Positions 15,749-24,054 of a DNA stretch of 37,015 bases are shown here, piece after piece (position 1 is the first letter of the stretch; each line of letters starts with the position of its first letter). The DNA lies in contig CALXCQ010000163.1 of the NCBI GenBank assembly GCA_944386835.1, forward strand, positions 1 through 37,015. The letters run 5' to 3'. The position numbers and the translations under genes are program-made. The notes below the pieces were generated by a model. That model was not told the DNA's origin. It saw nothing but the letters and a program-made list of their open reading frames with translations, and searched no databases. The stretch is from an uncultured Oscillospiraceae bacterium. Its GTDB lineage: Bacteria > Bacillota > Clostridia > Oscillospirales > Oscillospiraceae.

Positions 15749-17279
15749 TCCCCTCCTCCTTTCCCTTTTTCAAGTCTGCCAGAGAACCGCCGGTCATCAG
15801 CATACCCAGTTCCACGTCACTGAGCACATCCGCTTCCACTTCGTAGACCAGTTTTCCCTCGTACATAACGGCAATCCGGTCGCTCAGCTGCATCACTTCA
15901 TCCAAATCGGCAGATACCAGCAAAATGGCAGCTCCCCCATCCCGCAGCTGACGGATGCGGCCCCGGATATATTCCGATGCACCTACGTCTACGCCCCGGG
16001 TCGGCTGCGCTACAATGAGTACATCCGGCTTCTTGGAAAGAGCGCGGGCAATGATGACCTTCTGGGCATTGCCGCCGGATAAGGCTCCTACTTTGGTCTG
16101 AGAATCCGGCGCTTTTACCTGGAACTCCTGACGCAGGGTATCCGCCTGCTCCAGAATCGTCTTGCGGCGTAAAAAACCATGGTTGGCATACTCCGGCGTA
16201 TCCTGATACCCCAGAATGAGATTGTCGCTGATGGACATGGAGGCCACCAGCCCCATGGCATTCCGGTCTTCCGGAATATGCGCCAATCCCTTTCGCAAGA
16301 AAGCGCTGGGTCCGCCTTTCACCGGCTCTCCCCGTAGCCGCAGGTCCATACTTTGCGGCTGCCGCAAACCGGTAATACATTCCAGGAGCTGGGTCTGGCC
16401 ATTGCCTTCAATGCCGGCAATTCCCAGAATTTCGCCACTGTGTAACTTCAAGTTGATAGCATCCAGGACGTCATGCCCTTTTTCCCGCAGGGTCAGATTC
16501 TCCACGGAGAAAATCACATCGCCCCGGGATTTGGCCCGCTCCACAACGCCCAAGTCCACATGACGGCCTACCATCATATCGGACAGATCGGTAAAAGAGG
16601 CTTGGGCCGGGTCCACGTCGTCCCGAATCAGTTTCCCGTCCCGCAATACCATAACCCGGTCGGCAATGGCCTTTGTCTCTTTCAACTTGTGGGTAATAAT
16701 GACGATGCTCTTTCCACTGGCCCGCAGGTTTTTGAGCACTACAAATAAGTCATCCACTTCTTTGGGCGTGAGCACTGCCGTGGGCTCGTCCAAAATAATG
16801 ACTTCCGCCTTTCGGTAAAGGGTCTTTAGAATCTCCACTCTCTGCTGTTCGCCTACCGACAGCTTACCTACCTTTGCATGGGGATCAATGTTAAAGTGGA
16901 ATTCCTCAATCAGATCTTTTACCACCTGATATTCTTTTTTCTTATCTACAAAAATACCTTTACACGGTTCGTCGCCTGCAATAATATTGTCCGCCACAGT
17001 AAACGCCGAAACCAACATAAAGTGCTGATGTACCATGCAGATGCCCAGGTTAATGGCATCCAGAGGTTTTTTGATTTCCACTGGTCTTCCCTTAAAGAAA
17101 ATTTCTCCTGTATCCATACTGTGCATGCCATAGAGAATCTTCATCAAGGTAGTTTTGCCGGCTCCGTTTTCACCCAGGAGTGACAGGATTTCTCCTTGCT
17201 CCAACCGGAAATCCACGGCGTCAACCGCCTTGGTCCCGGGAAAGGACTTGGAGATATTTTTCATTTCAATGACATTCAT
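15741..17279 (-). CDS. double ABC ATPase of a BMP-type importer
   Basis: A 512-residue fused pair of nucleotide-binding domains that powers the importer. Domain 1 has a full Walker A (GENGAGKTT, residues 36-44), signature LSVGEQQRVEILK and Walker B VIILDEPTAVLTP. Domain 2 has the degenerate site usual for this class: the Walker A region reads GIEGNGQTQLL without Lys, the signature LSGGNAQKVIIAR is intact, and Walker B reads VLIVAQPTRGVD with Gln replacing Glu. One of the two sites is therefore probably non-hydrolytic, as known for ribose- and BMP-type ATPases. Overlaps the next permease by eight bases. The upstream gap to the lipoprotein gene holds a long hairpin. Confidence 0.95.
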   Translation of the reverse strand: MNVIEMKNISKSFPGTKAVDAVDFRLEQGEILSLLGENGAGKTTLMKILYGMHSMDTGEIFFKGRPVEIKKPLDAINLGICMVHQHFMLVSAFTVADNIIAGDEPCKGIFVDKKKEYQVVKDLIEEFHFNIDPHAKVGKLSVGEQQRVEILKTLYRKAEVIILDEPTAVLTPKEVDDLFVVLKNLRASGKSIVIITHKLKETKAIADRVMVLRDGKLIRDDVDPAQASFTDLSDMMVGRHVDLGVVERAKSRGDVIFSVENLTLREKGHDVLDAINLKLHSGEILGIAGIEGNGQTQLLECITGLRQPQSMDLRLRGEPVKGGPSAFLRKGLAHIPEDRNAMGLVASMSISDNLILGYQDTPEYANHGFLRRKTILEQADTLRQEFQVKAPDSQTKVGALSGGNAQKVIIARALSKKPDVLIVAQPTRGVDVGASEYIRGRIRQLRDGGAAILLVSADLDEVMQLSDRIAVMYEGKLVYEVEADVLSDVELGMLMTGGSLADLKKGKEEGNG

Positions 17280-17334
17280 GCTCTTCTTCCTTTTTCAGCG
17301 CCAAAAGGCGGCCAGTTTATCTGTAAAGGGAGAT

Positions 17335-17373
17335 GCTCTGTGTCTCTGACACTTTTGGCCAGAGACACAGAGC
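17335..17373 (-). other. intercistronic hairpin between lipoprotein and ATPase genes
   Basis: Perfect 14-pair stem, GCTCTGTGTCTCTG with CAGAGACACAGAGC, 11-base loop. There is no T-run on the minus strand, so it is more likely an mRNA-stabilising or processing stem than a terminator. It would let the binding protein be made in excess over the membrane parts. Confidence 0.75.
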
Positions 17374-17389
17374 GCTGACAGGTAGAAAA

Positions 17390-18499
17390 TTAACCGAAAT
17401 AGTTATAGGTTTCTGCCCACTCGTCAATCTCATCGGGATCATAGACGAATTCGATTTCTCCGTCCACAATCTTCTGCTGTACGTCTTCCAGAATGGTCTG
17501 AATCTCTTCCGGAATCTCAATGTTTACGCCGTCAAAGCTGATTTCGCAGGCACCGTCGGCAATGCCGTATACCAAAGTGCCGGACTGCCATTCATCATTG
17601 AGAATCATTTCGACTGCCTTGTAGACAAAGTTGTCAAATCTGGTAATGGAGATACACAGCTGGTTGGTCTCGGAGACCAGAGCCGGGCTGGTGCTGCAGA
17701 AGTACCGGCCGGATTCCTCGGCAGCTGCCAGAACGCCGTTGGCGGAAGAGCCACAGTTGACGGATACGACATCTGCACCGGCGCCAAACATGGTCAGAGC
17801 AATTTCCTTTGCGGTAGTGGGGTCTGTGTAGCTACCAACAATGGAGTACAGGAGTTCACAGTCATGGTTCATATATTTGACGCCTGCCAGGAAGCCGGCA
17901 GCACCGCCACGGGAGGTGGGGGTATCTGCGCCGCCAACAAAGCCAACTTTGTTGTCTTCATTTGCCAGGCCGAACTCTTCCGGTCTTGTGGTCACCAGAC
18001 CTGCCAGGCAGCCGGACAGGAACTGCCACTGGGGATAGTCAGCCCGGATACCAACTACGTTTTCCAAATCTGTCTTAACACCGGCGTCAATGAGGGCAAA
18101 CTTCTGGTCCGGATAGGCCGCAGCTGCCTCTTCCATGGCATCTCCGCGGTCGGAGCCTACCACGATAATCAGGTCGTACAGTTCGTCGCTGGCAAATGCG
18201 TCAATCTGGGTTGCAGCCTCGCTGACGGTAGCTGCTTCTACATATTTAAAGTCGATTCCCAGTTCTTCTTTTGCCTGATTGATGCCTTCCCAGCACCAGT
18301 CGTTAAAGTTCAGGTCGCCCAGAGTGCTGAAAATAATGGCAATATTGGCAGTGGGTTCCGTTGTGCCGGTAGTATCGCCGTTGGTGGTTTCCTCAGTGTC
18401 GTTGGTCTGATCTTCCTGTGTGGTTGCCGGATTGCAACCGGTCAGGCTCAACATGAGCACCATCACAATTGCAAGAACCAGTGCTAGTTTCCGTTTCAT
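17390..18499 (-). CDS. BMP-family substrate-binding lipoprotein
   Basis: A 369-residue lipoprotein of the BMP/PnrA-like family, the extracytoplasmic receptor of the importer. The N-terminus KRKLALVLAIVMVLMLSLTG ends in Cys22 (lipobox LTGC), followed by a Thr/Gly-rich linker. The mature part shows IIFSTLGDLNFNDWCWEGI, VVGSDRGDAMEEAAAAYPDQ and VGFVGGADTPTSRGGAAGFL, the classical BMP layout. Known members bind purine nucleosides, but others bind different ligands, and here no nucleoside enzyme is adjacent. AAGGAG lies eight bases upstream of the ATG. It follows the FAD oxidoreductase after 74 bases in the same operon. Confidence 0.93.
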   Translation of the reverse strand: MKRKLALVLAIVMVLMLSLTGCNPATTQEDQTNDTEETTNGDTTGTTEPTANIAIIFSTLGDLNFNDWCWEGINQAKEELGIDFKYVEAATVSEAATQIDAFASDELYDLIIVVGSDRGDAMEEAAAAYPDQKFALIDAGVKTDLENVVGIRADYPQWQFLSGCLAGLVTTRPEEFGLANEDNKVGFVGGADTPTSRGGAAGFLAGVKYMNHDCELLYSIVGSYTDPTTAKEIALTMFGAGADVVSVNCGSSANGVLAAAEESGRYFCSTSPALVSETNQLCISITRFDNFVYKAVEMILNDEWQSGTLVYGIADGACEISFDGVNIEIPEEIQTILEDVQQKIVDGEIEFVYDPDEIDEWAETYNYFG

Positions 18500-18573
18500 T
18501 TTCGTTTCTCCTTTTCATCTCGGTGTAATCTTTTATTGATCTGGGCATGGCCCAAATTCTACATACCTATGGC

Positions 18574-19782
18574 CTAAAAGTGAAGCAGATTTTTATTTTC
18601 CACCAACTTCTTTTGCAGCTGCCCAACATCCAGGGAAATGGCCTTTTCCCCTGTCTGGCTGATCATACTGGCAGCCAGTCCTGCCGCTTCTCCTGTCAGG
18701 GCGCACAGCGCAATCAGCCGCAAAGTGTCTCTTGGACGGCCATCACAAGAAATAATCCGTCCGGAGGCCAGAATATTATCGCATTGGCGGCTGACCAGAC
18801 AGCGATAGGGAATTTCAATCAGATGGGGCTCAAATTCTTCCTTGGTGCAGCCGATGGAATCTTCAAAATGCTGCTCCCGGTCCTTTTCTGCTAAGGTGTA
18901 TTCGCCTACAATGGCTCGGGTCTTCCGGTACTCTGCCATTCCGGGAATACTGACCAAACAGCGACTGTTTTTGTCAAAACTCTTCAGACGGGTCATGCCC
19001 ATGTTCATGCCCTTCATAATAAACTCGGAAACTTCCTCCGGCGTCCGAATGCCATATTGGGTAGTGTCTTTGTCCACACAGTCTTCATGGGGATTGGCGC
19101 CAATGGCTTCAATCCGAATGGCCCGTCCAATGTCTCCCAGGGCAATCGCCCGCTCCATAGACTTGAGATCTGTGGAAAGCATCCAGAAAGTCAGGGCGTT
19201 TTCCGGCCGCTCCACCACCTGGGCTCCGGCCCGGTAGAGAAGATCTGCGTCGCCGCTTCCGTCTACAAAAGCCTTGGCTCCATAGAAATACCGGCCGGCT
19301 TTCGTCTCTACACTGACACCCTTACACACGCCGCCTTCCATTTCCGGTGTGCAGAACAAAGCGTCATAGAGCACGTCCACATTTTCTTTTTGCATCAATT
19401 CGTTGAGGGCCAGCGCGAAAGCCGGCGCATTAAACACGGTCTGATACCGGCCCTTTCCCTGCGCCGTCATGGCGCCGTAGGTCCACTCCTTGGGCAGATC
19501 ATCGTAGGAATACTGGATAGACAGGTGCAAAAGCTCTTCTGCCAGTCCCCCCACCAGCTTCCGGCCTGTGCCGTCGTCCAGCGGCGGATGATACAACACC
19601 ACCAGCCCCAAAGTTGCCAGACCTCCCAGAAAGCTGGCCTTTTCAATCAAAAGGACCTTTCTCCCCTGCCGGCTGGCCGCGACCGCTGCACTGACGCCAG
19701 CTACGCCGCCACCTACAACAATTACGTCATAACTTTTGCCGCAGGTCACTTGAACTTGTTCTAATTTTGTCTCCTGGGACAT
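18574..19782 (-). CDS. FAD-dependent oxidoreductase
   Basis: A 402-residue flavoprotein with an N-terminal FAD-binding Rossmann motif, YDVIVVGGGVAGVSAAVAAS, at about residues 18-37, followed by GRKVLLIEKASFLGGLATLG. The ASFLGGLAT element and the late SGRIISCDGRPRDTLRLIAL segment are those of the PF12831-type family, whose members oxidise diverse substrates. Family members are often longer, so this is a compact form. Its SD AGGAGG lies in the last codons of the aldo/keto reductase gene, with only three bases between the two genes. Acting on the substrate brought in by the importer is inference from the operon; the chemistry is unknown. Confidence 0.88.
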   Translation of the reverse strand: MSQETKLEQVQVTCGKSYDVIVVGGGVAGVSAAVAASRQGRKVLLIEKASFLGGLATLGLVVLYHPPLDDGTGRKLVGGLAEELLHLSIQYSYDDLPKEWTYGAMTAQGKGRYQTVFNAPAFALALNELMQKENVDVLYDALFCTPEMEGGVCKGVSVETKAGRYFYGAKAFVDGSGDADLLYRAGAQVVERPENALTFWMLSTDLKSMERAIALGDIGRAIRIEAIGANPHEDCVDKDTTQYGIRTPEEVSEFIMKGMNMGMTRLKSFDKNSRCLVSIPGMAEYRKTRAIVGEYTLAEKDREQHFEDSIGCTKEEFEPHLIEIPYRCLVSRQCDNILASGRIISCDGRPRDTLRLIALCALTGEAAGLAASMISQTGEKAISLDVGQLQKKLVENKNLLHF

Positions 19783-19785
19783 GAA

Positions 19786-20739
19786 TTAAGCCTCCTGCAA
19801 ATATTGAGCAATTGCCTGGTCCAATTTCTCCGTCTCTTCTTTGGTCAGGCTCCAGGCAAAACCGGCGCTGTTTTGTTCCACTTTCTCCCGGCTCTGGGCA
19901 CCTACAATACAGGTAGAGACAAAGTCTTTCTGGGCTGCCCAGTTGATGGCAATTTGCGCCAGGGGCACATTGTCCCGTGCTGCGGAAATTTCATCCATCA
20001 CCGCTACCACCTGCATGACTTTGGAGAACATAGGCTCCTGGAAGTGCTTATAGAACCGGTTGCGGTTATCGCTCTCTGCAAAGCTGGTCAACTGGCGGAA
20101 ATTACCGGTCAGGATACCGGCGCCTAAAGAGCCGTAGGTCATGACACCCATGCCCTGTTCCGCCGCCCAGCGCATCTGGGGCTCATTGCTTCTGTGAACC
20201 ATGGAATACTGAGGCTGGTAGGCCTCAATCTTGCCATACTTTCCTGCTTCTTCCATCTGCTCTTTGGTAAAATTGGATACGCCGATATGGAGAATTTTCC
20301 CGGCCTCTTTCAATTGATTCAGCGCGCCCATGGTTTCCCCAATGGGTACATTGGCATCTGGCCAGTGAATCAGATACAAATCAATATAATCTGTCTGCAA
20401 GTTTTTCAAAGACTCGTCGCATTCCCGTAGAATGGTCTCCGGTGCGCAACTGCGAACATAGGCGCCATTAATAAACTCGGTTCCACACTTGGTGGTAATC
20501 ATCACCTTATTCCGAACACCCAGCTCTTTTAAAACCTGGCCAATGTACCGCTCTGCTACACCGCCATTGTAGGCAGGTGCCGTATCAATAAAGTTAATAC
20601 CACATTCCACCGCTGCCCGGATCGCATCCAGACGGGTTTCCTCCGGTCTGTCGTCCCAGCCGGCGCCGCCGATTCCCCAAGTTCCCAAAGCCAGTTCGGA
20701 AACCAACATCCCGGTATTGCCAAATTGTTTGTACCGCAT
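19786..20739 (-). CDS. aldo/keto reductase (paralogue 2)
   Basis: A 317-residue NADP(H)-dependent reductase with the tetrad Asp/Tyr in FIDTAPAYNGG, Lys in ITTKCGTEF and His in LIHWPDANVP. It is the first gene of the importer unit, with SD AGGAGG before its ATG. It aligns without large gaps to the reductase at 12698-13663; the main differences are near GSLGAGILTG, where the loop reads NFRQLTSFAESDN rather than IYRKRPRFAPSDN. Together with the flavoprotein three bases downstream it probably forms a two-step redox path for an imported compound. Substrate not identifiable from sequence. Confidence 0.92.
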   Translation of the reverse strand: MRYKQFGNTGMLVSELALGTWGIGGAGWDDRPEETRLDAIRAAVECGINFIDTAPAYNGGVAERYIGQVLKELGVRNKVMITTKCGTEFINGAYVRSCAPETILRECDESLKNLQTDYIDLYLIHWPDANVPIGETMGALNQLKEAGKILHIGVSNFTKEQMEEAGKYGKIEAYQPQYSMVHRSNEPQMRWAAEQGMGVMTYGSLGAGILTGNFRQLTSFAESDNRNRFYKHFQEPMFSKVMQVVAVMDEISAARDNVPLAQIAINWAAQKDFVSTCIVGAQSREKVEQNSAGFAWSLTKEETEKLDQAIAQYLQEA

Positions 20740-21716
20740 TCTGTTCTTCCTCCTAAAACTTTTTTCTATCGGCAGAGCCTGCCGAAGCTCTCAAACCCCA
20801 TTTGGGCCATAAAAAATGGATATTCTCCAGACAGGAAGTGCCTACACATCACATGTCTGTAAAATACCCACTGGAGGCGCCATAGCCCAATTGGGGCATA
20901 CTACCGCCTCGGAATATCAATGGCAAATATGGAGATTTAACGTGCGTACAAAAAATATTAAAAGCTCGCGTCCTTCGTCACAAAACCGGGAAGTCGCTTT
21001 GGCAGCTTCTAGCATACACACGAAAACAAAGGGGCCTTCGCCAAAAGCTCCCGCCCCCTATAAAAATTGATTTGCCCCGCCGGTTTCTTCTATTAAGCGG
21101 AATGGCCAAAACCGGTTCGACAAATCCGGGTAAAATATACTATACTGCCTATTCTTGTCAAGAGATTTTCGTCTTTTTTCAACATACTCCGCGGTTTTTA
21201 TCACTTTTGTTAAAATTGATTCCTGGTATTTATAAATTCTGACAAAATTTCAGGAAGAATTTTACACACATTTCCCCCCTTCTGTCATCCCAACCAGGGT
21301 ACTCCTCCTGTTAAGGCTGAAGGAATTTTACAGGCGTCTCTGGCTCCCCTTGGGAACCTACACCTGGCAATTTGACGGGCAAGTGATTGCGCGTCTCATT
21401 TTTGTTTTGGATGATTTGACAGAAGTATGCTCCTATGGTAGAATCCGTTTGTTATGAATCTTCCTTAGATTCCCCCATTTTATGGGATGTTTGGCCAATT
21501 TCTGGAAATCTCATAGGAGATTTAAGTAAAAAAGTTCCCGACAAGCGTCGTCAAACTGCATAGGGACGCAACTGCCCATTTCCCTTTCTCTATGAAAATT
21601 CCACCGCTTTTATGATATTCTGCAAATACCGGAATTCCGGTATAGACCGCCACTTTAACGGCCTGTACATCCCCAGTAAGCTCCCGTATTGTTAAATAAA
21701 AGGGGGGTATGACACG
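20740..21716. other. long non-coding region with promoters and palindromes upstream of the reductase-importer operon
   Basis: Nearly 980 bases between divergent units. It contains the promoter at 21134-21161 and a second weaker pair, TTGCCA (20921-20926) and TAGTAT (20898-20903), spacer 17. Two short palindromes, CCCAATTGGG (20886-20895) and CCCATTTGGG (20797-20806), lie 89 bases apart; the first covers the start expected for the weaker promoter. AACCGGTT (21110-21117) lies about ten bases past the stronger start and looks like a LacI-family operator core. A hairpin TCGGCAG/CTGCCGA lies close to the SD. No plausible gene seen. Confidence 0.5.
21134..21161 (-). promoter_or_regulatory. candidate main promoter of the reductase-importer operon
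   Basis: TTGACA (21156-21161) and TATATT (21134-21139) with a 16-base spacer on the minus strand. The start would be near 21127, leaving a leader of about 390 bases before the ATG at 20739. Confidence 0.55.
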
Positions 21717-22112
21717 GTGTTACAGAAAAATTTATCTGCCGCAATGAAAGTCATTCGCGCCAGTCGAAACCAGTCCATTACGGAGTTTTCCGAGGATTTG
21801 GGTATCGCACGTTCTTCTTTGCAAGACATTCTGAACGGTACCGGCAATCCCAGAATGGATACTGTGGAATACATCGCCAGTCAGCTGCAAGTCAGTCCCA
21901 TTACTTTACTGTCAGGATCTTTTGAAGATGAGCAGCTGCAAACCGCGCTTTTGTTGATTCAAACCATTGACGCCGTTTCCAAATTAACCGATTCTCAGCG
22001 GTTAGAATTTGCAGAGCTGTTCCAGAAAATGATACTGTTACTCAACTCCGAGTCGGAAAAGACTCCTGATAACACCCCGGACAAGACTACCAAAGATTCT
22101 TCACCGGAATAG
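21717..22112 (+). CDS. XRE-family HTH transcriptional regulator
   Basis: A 131-residue protein with one HTH: ITEFSEDLGIARSSLQDILN, then GTGNPRMDTVEYIASQLQVS. The second half is a helical region (LQTALLLIQTIDAVSKLTDS, EFAELFQKMILLL) with a polar tail rich in Thr, Asp and Lys. The start is a GTG preceded by a GGGGGG stretch nine bases upstream; an out-of-frame ATG at 21709 is rejected. Divergent from the reductase-importer operon, it is a possible regulator of it, but the intervening 980 bases weaken this. It is in the same direction as the dehydrogenase 290 bases downstream. Confidence 0.8.
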   Translation: MLQKNLSAAMKVIRASRNQSITEFSEDLGIARSSLQDILNGTGNPRMDTVEYIASQLQVSPITLLSGSFEDEQLQTALLLIQTIDAVSKLTDSQRLEFAELFQKMILLLNSESEKTPDNTPDKTTKDSSPE

Positions 22113-22400
22113 AACCCATACAGAATGAAATATAGAATCCTACTGATATTGTATCCAGTAAACAGAACCCGCTGTCGTTCTGCTTATTTTTTTGCAGTCT
22201 TTTCATCAGTACTTGCCAAAACCACTAAAGATGCAGTATTGTAATATTAAGTAATCTCAAAAGCAGGCTGGGTTTGTCTTGGTTAACTCTTTCCATTTCG
22301 GGCTTCCGCCCGCTGCGGGTATTCCCTCATTCCGAGCCCCCGCTTTGTTCTGCGTCCCCGCCTGCCGGATACTTTCAGATTCAGGAAAGAAGGATTCTGT

Positions 22401-23357
22401 GTGGAAAATACAAAAAGAAAAGTTGGCATTATTGGCCTGGGCCATGTGGGCGCTCACTGTGCCTACAGTATTGCCATTCAAGGGATTGCTGATGAGCTGG
22501 TTCTCGTTGATCAAAATGCCCAGAAATGCGTCAGTGAACGGCAGGACCTGCTGGACAGCGTAACCTATATGCCTCATCGGGTTGCCGTCACCATTGGGGA
22601 TTTTGAGGACTTGAAGGACTGTAGTATACTGGTAAACGCCACTGGTAATATTGATATTCTCCGGGCTAACCAGGACCGGCTGGATGAGATGGAGTTTACG
22701 ATTCATGCGGTGAATGGCTATATCCCCCGCATTATGGACGCCGGTTTTGACGGTATCATTCTCAATATTACCAACCCCTGCGATATTGTCACCTGGCAGA
22801 TTGCAAAACTCTCCCAGCTGCCACGAGGCCGGGTTTTGGGTACTGGCACCGGCCTGGACACCTCCCGCCTTATCTCCGCTTTGTCCCGTCAAACCGGTTT
22901 CGATCATAAGTCCATCACCGCCTATATGATGGGGGAACACGGGGCTTCCCAAATGGTTCCCTGGTCCAAAGTCAGCTTTGGAGGAAAATCATTGGATGCA
23001 TGGGCGCAGGAAGACCCTCGTTTCCAGTTTGACCGGGAAGCCATGAAAAAAGAAGCCATTGGAGCCGGCTGGGTCACTTTCCGCGGCAAATTCTGCACGG
23101 AATATGGTATTAGCTCCACGGCAGCCCGGATGGTGGATACCATTCTCCGGGATGAAAAACGGATTATGCCGGCCAGCGCTATGCTCTGTGGAGAATACGG
23201 TCAGGAAGACCTGTTCGCCGGTGTCCCTGTTGTCCTGGGTGCAAACGGCGCGGAACAGGTGGTGGAGTTCCAGCTTCCGGAAACGGAGCAGGAAGAATTC
23301 CATGCCTGTTGCCAAAACATCCGAACCTACATGGAACATGCGGCAACCATCCGCTGA
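22401..23357 (+). CDS. L-2-hydroxyacid dehydrogenase of the LDH/MDH family (L-HicDH-like)
   Basis: A 318-residue NAD-dependent dehydrogenase. The NAD motif is GIIGLGHVGAHCAYSI; the catalytic His lies in MGEHGASQMVPW, and the substrate-carboxylate Arg in GTGLDTSRL. The active-site loop after LVNATGNID reads ILRANQDRLDE, not the KPGETR/QPGESR motif of lactate dehydrogenase. The shape recalls L-2-hydroxyisocaproate dehydrogenase, which reduces branched 2-keto acids. The start is a GTG with AAGGA six bases upstream. The substrate is therefore a 2-keto acid of uncertain size; plain lactate dehydrogenase is the alternative. Confidence 0.87.
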   Translation: MENTKRKVGIIGLGHVGAHCAYSIAIQGIADELVLVDQNAQKCVSERQDLLDSVTYMPHRVAVTIGDFEDLKDCSILVNATGNIDILRANQDRLDEMEFTIHAVNGYIPRIMDAGFDGIILNITNPCDIVTWQIAKLSQLPRGRVLGTGTGLDTSRLISALSRQTGFDHKSITAYMMGEHGASQMVPWSKVSFGGKSLDAWAQEDPRFQFDREAMKKEAIGAGWVTFRGKFCTEYGISSTAARMVDTILRDEKRIMPASAMLCGEYGQEDLFAGVPVVLGANGAEQVVEFQLPETEQEEFHACCQNIRTYMEHAATIR

Positions 23358-23488
23358 GTCTTCCCTTCCGTACGTTCCCGCTTTTGCCATAACCTGCCGT
23401 TTTGGTCCCCTGGTTGTATCTTTTGGTTATACTATTTATTGTATTGTATAGGAAGGCAAAATCACACCCATAAGATTGGAGGAATGCT

Positions 23489-24019
23489 ATGATTGACCTG
23501 CCTTCTGTGTGGCAACTGGCTTTGGCTTTACACGGCTGTTCGTGTCCGGCACTGGCAGTCGGAGCCCGGGCCGTAGCGTATGCCCTGGAAAAATTTGATT
23601 TGCCGGTTGCCGCAGCGCCTTACCCCATCGTCTGTACTGCGGAATCTTTTTCCTGTAGTATTGATGCCATTCAGGCGATTTTAGGTTGTACAATCGGCAA
23701 CGGAAAACTGCGGATTCAAAACCGCAAACGGATGGCTTTTCGGTTTTGCCATACCGTCACCCAACGCTCGGTGTATTTACAGCTGATTGCACAACTTCGT
23801 GCCGACTCCACGACGGCAGAAGAGATCCTGACGCTGCCTGTTCACGATTTATTTTCCATTCATATTTTGAGCGAAATTCCCAATCGTCCCCCCAACAGCT
23901 TTTTATCGACTGCCTGTCCCCTTCGCTCTCCGGAACCGGCCATCACACGGCCACCCGTTCCCCAGCGGGAAATCCGGGAGATCATCGCTCCCCTTCCTGG
24001 TTACGACAGGGACTGGTAA
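23489..24019 (+). CDS. FmdE-family protein
   Basis: A 176-residue protein whose N-terminal part fits the FmdE domain, named after a subunit associated with formylmethanofuran dehydrogenase but widespread in anaerobes with unknown role. The motif HGHxCPGLAxG reads HGCSCPALAVGARAV here (the second His is Cys), and the second conserved part reads IVCTAESFSCSIDAIQAILG followed by CTIGNGKL. These Cys/His are the likely metal ligands. The Pro-rich C-terminus (SPEPAITRPPVPQREI) replaces the usual zinc-ribbon tail. GGAGG lies six bases before the ATG. It ends 35 bases before the phosphodiesterase gene. Confidence 0.75.
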   Translation: MIDLPSVWQLALALHGCSCPALAVGARAVAYALEKFDLPVAAAPYPIVCTAESFSCSIDAIQAILGCTIGNGKLRIQNRKRMAFRFCHTVTQRSVYLQLIAQLRADSTTAEEILTLPVHDLFSIHILSEIPNRPPNSFLSTACPLRSPEPAITRPPVPQREIREIIAPLPGYDRDW

Positions 24020-24054
24020 AAAATGCACCCCACCAAAGAAAGAGGAATTGGACT

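Noticed and set aside
17390-18499. Firm annotation of the importer as a guanosine/purine importer
   Set aside because: Family membership suggests it, but no nucleoside enzyme is linked and the ligand residues cannot be verified by eye.
20816-21070. 84-codon plus-strand frame in the operator region
   Set aside because: It covers the promoter and palindromes of the minus-strand operon, and the product is Ser/Lys/Pro-rich without structure.
23686-24054. N-terminal extension of the phosphodiesterase
   Set aside because: The frame overlaps the FmdE-like gene; the metal motif begins at once after the ATG at 24055, which has its own ribosome site.
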